From Agilicoccus flavus (lineage in GTDB: Bacteria > Actinomycetota > Actinomycetes > Actinomycetales > Dermatophilaceae), in contig NZ_JACYXE010000006.1 of NCBI RefSeq assembly GCF_014857905.1, forward strand, positions 1 to 64,000: a stretch of DNA of 64,000 nt. Reading direction: 5' to 3'. Below the pieces are notes generated by a model. It saw only the letters and a program-made list of their open reading frames with translations. It did not search any database and was not told the DNA's origin. The translations under genes and the position numbers were made by a program. Below are positions 58,572-64,000 of this stretch, piece by piece. Every line of letters starts with the position of its first letter. Positions within the stretch are counted from its first letter, which is position 1.

Positions 58572-59447
58572 TCAGCCCTCGGCCGCGACGAGGCGCAGGA
58601 AATGACCGCGCAGGCGCTCGGGGTCGGGACGCTGCCCGCTCATGAGCTCGAACGCGTCGATGGCCTGGCCGGTCGCCATCCAGCCGCCGTCCATGACGGC
58701 GCAGCCCAGCTCGCGGGCCGCCTCGAGCAGGGGGGTGCGCAGGGGCCGGTAGACGACGTCGGCGACCCAGAGCTCCGGGCGGAGGAGGGCCGGCGGCAGC
58801 GGCGTGCCGGGGTGCTGGTGCATGCCGACCGGCGTCGCGTTGACGAGACCGGTGGCGGCGCCGAGCGCCTCGGGGAGGTCGGCGGGGCCGGCGACCTCGA
58901 CGGTCGCGTCGGGGAACGCCGCGCGCACGCCGGCCGCGATGGTCTCGCACCGCTCGGCGTCGAGGTCGACCAGGGTGAGGTGGCGCGCACCGGAGGTGGG
59001 CAGCGCGTGGGCGACCGACACGCCCGCCCCGCCCGTGCCGAGCTGGACGACCCGCGACAGGTCGGCGTCCGGGAGCGCCCGCGCGAGACCCCACGCGAAG
59101 CCGGTGACGTCGGTGTTGTGCCCGGTCAGACGACCGTCGGGGCCGACGACGACGGTGTTGACGGCGCCGAGGCGGGCCGCGCCCTCGCTGAGCTCGTCGA
59201 GCGCGTCGACGACGAGGTTCTTGCACGGGTGCGTGATGTTGAAGGCCGAGAAGCCGAGGTCGGCGCCGGTGCGCACGAGTTCGCCGACGTCGGCGGGGGA
59301 GCGCCCGTTCGTCGAGAGGTCGATCGGGCGGTAGATGCAGCGCAGGCCGAGCGCGTCGGCCTCCATCTCGTGCATCGGCGGCGTCAGCGACGGAGTGGTC
59401 CCGTCGCCGATGAGCCCCGCCAGGTACGACTGCCCGCGCACGCTCAT
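58572..59447 (-). CDS. Shikimate/quinate dehydrogenase (AroE/QsuD-like)
   Basis: A 291-residue enzyme of the shikimate dehydrogenase family. Substrate-binding and catalytic motifs: GLIGDGTTPSLTPPMHEME, FSAFNITHPCKNLVVDALDELSE with the catalytic Lys, GAVNTVV, GHNTDVTGF and the cofactor loop VVQLGTGGAGVSVAHAL. NITHPCK, where AroE usually has N(V/I)T(I/V)PxK, and GDGTTPSLTPPMHE resemble the catabolic quinate/shikimate dehydrogenases. ATG 59447 follows GGAGGAGG. First gene of the pca operon, 10 bp before qsuB, so it probably feeds dehydroshikimate to it. Confidence 0.88.
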   Translation of the reverse strand: MSVRGQSYLAGLIGDGTTPSLTPPMHEMEADALGLRCIYRPIDLSTNGRSPADVGELVRTGADLGFSAFNITHPCKNLVVDALDELSEGAARLGAVNTVVVGPDGRLTGHNTDVTGFAWGLARALPDADLSRVVQLGTGGAGVSVAHALPTSGARHLTLVDLDAERCETIAAGVRAAFPDATVEVAGPADLPEALGAATGLVNATPVGMHQHPGTPLPPALLRPELWVADVVYRPLRTPLLEAARELGCAVMDGGWMATGQAIDAFELMSGQRPDPERLRGHFLRLVAAEG

Positions 59448-59796
59448 CCCGTCCTCCTCCGGCCCGGCGCTGTCGCCCGGGTCATCGGGATCGATGACGC
59501 AGAGCGTCCTCGCCCGGCGCGCCTCATCCTTCCACGCGTTCGCCAGATGCACAAGCGTTCGCATAGCGAACACGCAGGCTCGATGGGACAGCCGGTCGGG
59601 CGTGCCCGCCGATCCCGACCCGTCCGTCGCTCGCGGCCACCAGGCCGCGGCGGTTGCCGGCCGGCGAAGAACCAGTCGGGCCGGGTCGACCCCGAAGCTG
59701 CGCGAGGTCAGGCCCGTGAGCTGCGGGCGCTCCTGCAAGCACCCGATCGACCCGGCCCGAATGGTTCGGGGGTGGGCGGGCCGCCGCCTGACGGGG
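59448..59796. other. Promoter region of the pca operon, no gene
   Basis: The interval between the TetR gene end and the first pca-operon gene holds no convincing frame. It contains the palindrome at 59557-59571 and an extra GCGTTCGCCA half-site near 59535. The operon promoter is expected here. Confidence 0.6.
59557..59571. promoter_or_regulatory. Candidate operator for the pca operon (IclR type)
   Basis: A palindrome GTTCGC-ATA-GCGAAC with perfect 6-bp arms, about 110 bp upstream of the first gene of the operon. The short arms and 3-bp centre resemble sites of IclR-family regulators, so PcaR at the end of the operon is the likely ligand-responsive protein. The TetR protein encoded just upstream is the alternative. 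Confidence 0.55.
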
Positions 59797-60435
59797 TCAG
59801 GGCAGGGGTGTGTCCAGGTGGGGGTCGCGCTCGAGACCGGAGAGCCCGTTCCAGGCGAGGTTGACCACGTGCGCGGCCACGTCGGCCTTCTTGAATGTCC
59901 GGGACGACCCGAGCCACCACTGGCCGGTGAGCGCGACCATCCCCACGAGCATCTGCGCGTACATCGGGGCCGTGCGCGGGTCGAGGCGGCGGCGACGGAA
60001 CTCCGCGACGAGGATGTGCTCCACCTGGGAGGCGATGTCGGAGATGAGACTGGCGAACGTCCCCGTCGACTGCCCCGTGGGGGAGTCGCGCACGAGGATC
60101 CGGAACCCGTCGGTCGAGGTCTCCACGTAGTCGAGCAACGCGAGCGCCGCGAGTTCCACGAGGGCGCGAGGCGAGCTGTCCGCCGTGGTCAGCGCCTCCT
60201 CGACGGCCGAGAGCAGGGTCCGGATCTCGCGGTCGACGACGACGGCGTAGAGCCCCTCCTTGCCCCCGAAGTGCTCGTACACGACGGGCTTGCTCACCTT
60301 TGCGCTGGCGGCTATCTCCTCGACGCTCGTCCCCTCGTACCCCTTCTGCGCGAACAGGGTCCGACCGACGACGAGCAGCTGCTCGCGCCGCTGCGCCGCC
60401 GTCATCCGGGACCGGGTCGGGGTGTCCTTCGCCAC
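59797..60435 (-). CDS. TetR-family transcriptional regulator
   Basis: A 212-residue regulator. The N-terminal HTH (about 10-60) reads RREQLLVVGRTLFAQKGYEGTSVEEIAASAKVSKPVVYEHFGGKEGLY. The C-terminal domain (residues 70-205) contains YVETSTDGFRILVRDSPTG and TGQWWLGSSRTF, which place it in a common actinobacterial TetR subgroup. GTG 60435 is preferred; an ATG at 60405 is possible. It precedes the pca operon on the same strand. Whether it regulates that operon is not known. Confidence 0.88.
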   Translation of the reverse strand: MAKDTPTRSRMTAAQRREQLLVVGRTLFAQKGYEGTSVEEIAASAKVSKPVVYEHFGGKEGLYAVVVDREIRTLLSAVEEALTTADSSPRALVELAALALLDYVETSTDGFRILVRDSPTGQSTGTFASLISDIASQVEHILVAEFRRRRLDPRTAPMYAQMLVGMVALTGQWWLGSSRTFKKADVAAHVVNLAWNGLSGLERDPHLDTPLP

Positions 60436-60552
60436 CCGCCCATCATGCCGCCCGCCCGGTCCCGCCCCGACGGACCCAGGGACGGCCGCGCATCCGGACC
60501 GCCCCGGAAGCCGTCCACTACGCTGGATCCGGCCCGGCGCGCCCGCGGCCGT

Positions 60553-60634
60553 TCCCCGGTTGGTCTGCTGGTAGGGCCCGCCTGACTTTGAATCAGGACA
60601 AGCGACGTAGGTTCGATTCCTACCCGGGGAGCCA
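60553..60634 (+). tRNA. tRNA-Gln (anticodon UUG)
   Basis: A cloverleaf can be drawn. The acceptor TCCCCGG pairs with CCGGGGA; the discriminator is G and CCA is encoded. The anticodon arm CCTGA-CTTTGAA-TCAGG has anticodon TTG, and the T arm is GTAGG-TTCGATT-CCTAC. The U1-A72 pair and G73 are glutamine identity elements. The variable region (ACAAGCGAC) is 9 nt and the D arm with its linkers is 21 nt, both longer than in standard class I tRNAs, so the total is 82 nt. Confidence 0.85.
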
Positions 60635-60662
60635 GGCGAGCTCGAGCTCTGCGGCCCGGCGG

Positions 60663-60731
60663 TCAGCCTGCGGTGACATAGCCGGGGGAGCGGCGCTCGA
60701 GCCGAACCACTCCGGGCGTGCGTTTGCTCAC
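60663..60731 (-). pseudogene. 22-codon remnant of a possible toxin gene
   Basis: A GTG at 60731 overlaps the antitoxin stop as GTGA and opens a 22-residue frame beginning SKRTPGVVRLERRSP before a TGA at 60663-60665. In this antitoxin family a toxin gene normally follows with such an overlap. The KRTPG beginning looks like a toxin N-terminus, but the gene ends at once, about 30 bp from the tRNA gene. Truncation is inferred; the short frame might also be accidental. Confidence 0.35.
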
Positions 60732-61183
60732 GACGCGACAGGCCGCTCGACGCTCGCCGGCTCGTCGAGGATCTCGAGGTCGGCACCGGTCGGGTCGATG
60801 TCGGCGGCGTAGGCGGCTGCCGTTTCCGACCAAGCCTCGATCTCGATGCCCAGCCTGCGAAAGTCGCCGACCGACGCGCACGCCCGGGCGGTGCGGAAGT
60901 AGTCGCCGACGAAGGCTCGCCGCTGCACCTCCGGGAGGAACTGGATCCAGGGCAGCTCCGCGGTCAGGTGGCCGGCGATCCGGTCGGCCGTGTCCTCGTC
61001 CAGGCTGGCGGCGATCAGACGGGAGAGCTGGTCCAGCGCACCGATCTGCCCCTCGTGGCGCGCGGCGTTCGATACCACCAGGTCGTCCTCGCCGCGCCGG
61101 GTGAGGCGGATGTCTTCCCCTGTGGCCTCGGTGAGCACCTTGGTCGGCTGACGGATGAACTCGCTGAACGTGGTGGTGCGCAT
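60728..61183 (-). CDS. Antitoxin-like protein (Phd/YefM-type N-terminus, DUF6247-like)
   Basis: A 151-residue protein. Residues 1-45 (RTTTFSEFIRQPTKVLTEATGEDIRLTRRGEDDLVVSNA in outline) match the beta/alpha DNA-binding fold of prevent-host-death antitoxins. The rest is an all-helical domain (about 55-125: ALDQLSRLIAASLDEDTAD ... LPWIQFLPEVQRRAFVGDY, then RACASVGDF) found in actinobacterial antitoxins of this type. The acidic tail probably binds the toxin. No complete toxin gene follows. Confidence 0.7.
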   Translation of the reverse strand: MRTTTFSEFIRQPTKVLTEATGEDIRLTRRGEDDLVVSNAARHEGQIGALDQLSRLIAASLDEDTADRIAGHLTAELPWIQFLPEVQRRAFVGDYFRTARACASVGDFRRLGIEIEAWSETAAAYAADIDPTGADLEILDEPASVERPVAS

Positions 61184-61290
61184 GACCACTTTGTGCAGAA
61201 CTAGTGCAGAAGTATCAATCCTCGCTCGGCCGTCACATCGCACCCGAGGGAGCCCGAGGCTCCCGCCGACTGCCACAGCCGTCGCCCACG

Positions 61291-61923
61291 TCAATGCCCG
61301 ATCTGCGCCCGCCCTGCCCGGGAGAGGATCCATGAGGCGACGGCGGCCGTGACCGAGCCGACCAGTCCGATGCCGAAGAGCATGAGAATCGCCGCGACCA
61401 GGCGACCTGTCAGGGTGACCGGGAAGAAGTCGCCGTACCCGACCGTGGTGACCGTCGTCGTGGCCCACCACAACGCGTCTCCGAACGTCGTGATGTTGGC
61501 TCCGTCGGCGTTTCTTTCGGCGTCCAGGGCGGCCAGTGCGCCGAGGCCGACGGACAGGACGGCCGCACCACCCACGTAGACGAGCACCCGGCCCGCGAGA
61601 GTGCCGGACGCCACCCGGTCGAGGATGCGCAGCAGGGCCAGCAGGCGGAGCAGTCGAAGGGGCCGGAGCAGGGGCAACGCGACGAGGGCGACGTCGTACC
61701 AGTGGGCGAGGGCGTAACGCCGGCGGTTCCGGGCCACCAGTAGACGGATGCCCAGGTCGATCGCGAAGGCGACCCAGACGCTCCACGAGACGACACCGAG
61801 AGCGTCTCGGATGTTGCCGTCCATGCCGGGATCCAGGACGGGCCACGCGTACGCCACGAGGAACGCCAGTGCGAGAAGGGTGAGGGGGACGTCCGTCCGG
61901 CGCTCCCACCGCTCCACGGTCAC
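61291..61923 (-). CDS. Voltage-gated-like potassium channel
   Basis: A 210-residue six-helix ion channel. The selectivity filter is TTVTTVGYGDFFPVT (TVGYGD). The fourth helix carries regularly spaced arginines (RPLRLLRLLALLRILDR, about residues 84-101), like a voltage sensor. The protein is short (KvAP-like without a cytoplasmic RCK domain) and ends just after the inner helix. GTG 61923 is the start. It is divergent from glmU with a 315-bp interval between. Confidence 0.88.
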   Translation of the reverse strand: MTVERWERRTDVPLTLLALAFLVAYAWPVLDPGMDGNIRDALGVVSWSVWVAFAIDLGIRLLVARNRRRYALAHWYDVALVALPLLRPLRLLRLLALLRILDRVASGTLAGRVLVYVGGAAVLSVGLGALAALDAERNADGANITTFGDALWWATTTVTTVGYGDFFPVTLTGRLVAAILMLFGIGLVGSVTAAVASWILSRAGRAQIGH

Positions 61924-62238
61924 GTGACGAGTGTGACAGCGCGCGGTCCTAGATCTCCGTCACGACGGCCCGAGCGCGTCGTCGCAGCTCAGCTCGCCAC
62001 AGGGACCACTCGGCTCGCGCGTTCTCCTCGGGCGGCGGCCGTGTCGCGCTGCCTCGGTCGCGGCCGTCGACCGCAGGTGTCGCGCCGGCAGACCCCGCAC
62101 GACGCGTGAGGGTGGGCGGGGGGTGGGCGCGACTAGAGTGGGCGCGGTGCCCGCTGCGAGCGGGACGGGAGCCGGCGAGGGCCGGTCCGACCCGGCCACC
62201 ACGTCAGCCGAAACCGCGAGTGTGGGAGCGTCGCCTTC
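61924..62238. other. Intergenic region upstream of glmU, no gene
   Basis: No protein-like frame is visible. A run of G-rich GGGTGGGCGGGGGG-type sequence lies at about 62111-62127 and short GC hairpins follow (for example CCCGCTGCGAGCGGG). It should carry the divergent promoters of the channel gene and of glmU-prs. Confidence 0.55.
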
Positions 62239-63741
62239 GTGAGCGAACACCGTCCGACCGCCGTCATCGTCCTCGCCGCCGGCGAGGGCACCCGTATGAA
62301 GTCGGCCCGGCCGAAGGTGCTGCACCGCATCGCCGGCCGGTCGCTGCTCGGGCACGCCATCGCCGCGGCCCGGGCGCTCGGGCCCGACCATCTCGCCGTC
62401 GTCGTCCGCCACCAGCGTGATCTGGTCGCGGCCCACGTCTCCGAGGTCGCGCCCGACGCCGTCGTCGCCGACCAGGACGAGGTCAAGGGCACCGGCCGCG
62501 CGGCCGAGTGCGGACTCGACGCGCTCCCCACCGACCTGAGCGGCACCGTCCTCGTGACATACGGCGACGTCCCGATGCTCGAGGCCGCCAGCCTGCACTC
62601 CCTCGTCGCCGCGCACGAGCGCTCCGGCAGCGCGGTGAGCGTCATCACCGCCCACGTGCCCGACCCGACCGGCTACGGCCGCATCCTGCGGGACGCCGAC
62701 GGCGCGGTCGCCGGCATCGTCGAGCAGAAGGACGCCGACGAGGCCCAGCGGGCGATCACCGAGATCAACTCCGGCATCTACGCGTTCGACGCGCAGGTGC
62801 TGCGGGAGGCCCTCGACCGCGTCGGCACCGACAACGCCCAGGGCGAGAAGTACCTCACCGACGTCCTCGGCCTCGCCCGCGAGGGCGGCCGCCTCGTCTC
62901 CGCGCACATGCTCGACGATCTGTGGCAGACGGAGGGCGTCAACGACCGGGTGCAGCTCGCCCGCCTCGGCGCCGAGCTCAACCGCCGCATCGTCGAGAAG
63001 CACATGCGCGCCGGCGTCACCGTCGTCGACCCGGCGACGACGTGGATCGACGTCGAGGTCTCGATCGGCGCCGACACGACGGTCCTGCCGAACACCCAGC
63101 TCCTCGGCGCGACCACGATCGGCGCCGACGCGACCATCGGCCCCGACACGACGCTGACCGACATGGAGGTCGCCGACGGCGCGAGTGTCGTCCGCACCCA
63201 CGGTTCCCTCTCGGTCATCGGGGAGGGCGCGAGCGTCGGGCCGTACGCCTACCTGCGCCCGGGCAGCGAGCTCGGCGCCAAGGGCAAGATCGGCACCTTC
63301 GTCGAGACGAAGAACGCGACGATCGGCGACGGCTCCAAGGTGCCGCACCTCACCTACGTGGGCGACGCGACGATCGGGACCGGCTCGAACATCGGCGCCT
63401 CCAGCGTCTTCGTCAACTACGACGGCGTCACCAAGTCGCACACGACCATCGGCGACCACTGCCGCCTCGGCAGCGACAACATGTACGTCGCGCCCGTCAC
63501 CGTGGGCGACGGGGCCTACAGCGCGGCCGGGACCGTCATCCGCAAGGACGTGCCCGCCGGGGCGCTCGCGCTCAACGTCGGCACCCAACGCAACGTCGAG
63601 GGGTGGGTCCCGCGGCGCCGGCCGGGCACCGCCGCCGCCGACGCCGCGCTCGCCGCCGGCGCCCCCGCCCCGGAAGCGGCCGCCGGCGGCGAGGGCGCGA
63701 CCGACGGCACGACCGAGTCGGCTCGCGAGGCCCGCCCGTGA
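62239..63741 (+). CDS. glmU: Bifunctional N-acetylglucosamine-1-phosphate uridyltransferase / glucosamine-1-phosphate acetyltransferase
   Basis: A 500-residue enzyme that makes UDP-GlcNAc for cell-wall synthesis. The N-terminal pyrophosphorylase has [22 protein letters not shown] and VTYGDVPML. The C-terminal left-handed beta-helix (about residues 255-450) has hexapeptide repeats ([23 protein letters not shown] in outline) and the acetyltransferase residues in [18 protein letters not shown] and [13 protein letters not shown]. The last 35 residues are an Ala/Gly/Glu-rich tail as in other actinobacteria. The start is GTG 62239 and the stop overlaps prs as GTGA. Confidence 0.96.
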   Translation: MSEHRPTAVIVLAAGEGTRMKSARPKVLHRIAGRSLLGHAIAAARALGPDHLAVVVRHQRDLVAAHVSEVAPDAVVADQDEVKGTGRAAECGLDALPTDLSGTVLVTYGDVPMLEAASLHSLVAAHERSGSAVSVITAHVPDPTGYGRILRDADGAVAGIVEQKDADEAQRAITEINSGIYAFDAQVLREALDRVGTDNAQGEKYLTDVLGLAREGGRLVSAHMLDDLWQTEGVNDRVQLARLGAELNRRIVEKHMRAGVTVVDPATTWIDVEVSIGADTTVLPNTQLLGATTIGADATIGPDTTLTDMEVADGASVVRTHGSLSVIGEGASVGPYAYLRPGSELGAKGKIGTFVETKNATIGDGSKVPHLTYVGDATIGTGSNIGASSVFVNYDGVTKSHTTIGDHCRLGSDNMYVAPVTVGDGAYSAAGTVIRKDVPAGALALNVGTQRNVEGWVPRRRPGTAAADAALAAGAPAPEAAAGGEGATDGTTESAREARP

Positions 63742-64000
63742 GCGCCGGGGACAGCCCGAACCTCATCACCCGCACGACCGAGAAGAGCCTCATGCTCCTC
63801 TCGGGGCGCGCCCACCCCGAGCTCGCGGAGGAGATCGCCGATCACCTCGGCATCGAGCTCGTGCCCACGACGGCGTACGAGTTCGCGAACAGCGAGATCT
63901 ACGTCCGGTTCGAGGAGTCGGTCCGCGGCTCCGACGCGTTCGTCGTGCAGAGCCACACGGCTCCCATCAACGAGTGGATCATGGAGCACCTCATCATGGT
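63738..64000 (+). CDS. prs: Ribose-phosphate pyrophosphokinase, partial (runs off window end)
   Basis: The first 87 codons of PRPP synthetase, which makes PRPP for nucleotide, His and Trp synthesis. Seen are [21 protein letters not shown], the [25 protein letters not shown] block (with the ATP-binding Phe/Asp-Glu region shifted to NSE) and a [10 protein letters not shown] stretch. The start is GTG 63738, overlapping glmU. The gene order glmU-prs is conserved in actinobacteria. Confidence 0.94.
   Translation, partial: MSAGDSPNLITRTTEKSLMLLSGRAHPELAEEIADHLGIELVPTTAYEFANSEIYVRFEESVRGSDAFVVQSHTAPINEWIMEHLIM

Overview
The window comes from a high-GC actinobacterium. A Micrococcales member near the Intrasporangiaceae/Dermatophilaceae is my inference. 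The support is a three-gene b558-type sdhCAB without sdhD, an actinobacterial protein O-mannosyltransferase facing rsmI, a DUF222-HNH protein, the block metG-tatD-rsmA-ispE-ABC-F, glmU-prs, frequent GTG starts and 4-base gene overlaps.

Two regions differ in character. Bases 1 to about 14,490 are acquired DNA. They hold an IS3-family element cut by the window edge, a MobF-type relaxase/helicase gene split by that element and by a complete IS21-family element (1871-4262, 4-bp target duplication), and a copper-resistance island. The island comprises a thioredoxin-like protein, a P1B copper ATPase with a CsoR-type operator upstream, a small membrane protein, a beta-propeller lipoprotein, a multicopper oxidase, a SHOCT protein and a divergent two-component system. 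Two small genes typical of mobile elements, a tandem helix-turn-helix protein and a strong hairpin terminator close the region.

From about 14,490 the sequence is chromosomal and more GC-rich. The order is: two bPH2 (YdbS/YdbT-type) membrane proteins with fumC; pmt facing rsmI; ald and a cupin; sdhCAB; a Bcr/CflA-type MFS pump; a DUF222-HNH protein; 1.2 kb without a recognisable gene; aroQ; a glutaryl-CoA-dehydrogenase-like gene joined to a TAXI-TRAP transporter whose two genes each carry a single-base frameshift; an NCS2 permease; a TolB-like protein; metG-tatD-rsmA-ispE-ABC-F; pta; a MarR regulator; and two small unknown genes.

From 48,998 to 59,447 a tightly overlapped operon on the minus strand encodes a full route from shikimate/dehydroshikimate through protocatechuate to acetyl-CoA and succinyl-CoA: shikimate dehydrogenase, QsuB-type dehydroshikimate dehydratase, pcaHG, pcaB, fused pcaDC, pcaF, pcaIJ and an IclR-type regulator. 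A 15-bp palindrome in front of the operon is a good operator candidate. A TetR gene, a tRNA-Gln(UUG) gene with a long variable region, an antitoxin next to a 22-codon toxin remnant, a voltage-gated-like potassium channel, glmU and the start of prs end the window.

I found no CRISPR array, rRNA or phage structural genes. The less explained parts are the regulation and mini-ORFs upstream of copA, the antitoxin lacking a full toxin, the paired frameshifts in the TAXI-TRAP operon, and the small unknown genes at 13.4-14.3 kb and 48.1-49.0 kb.
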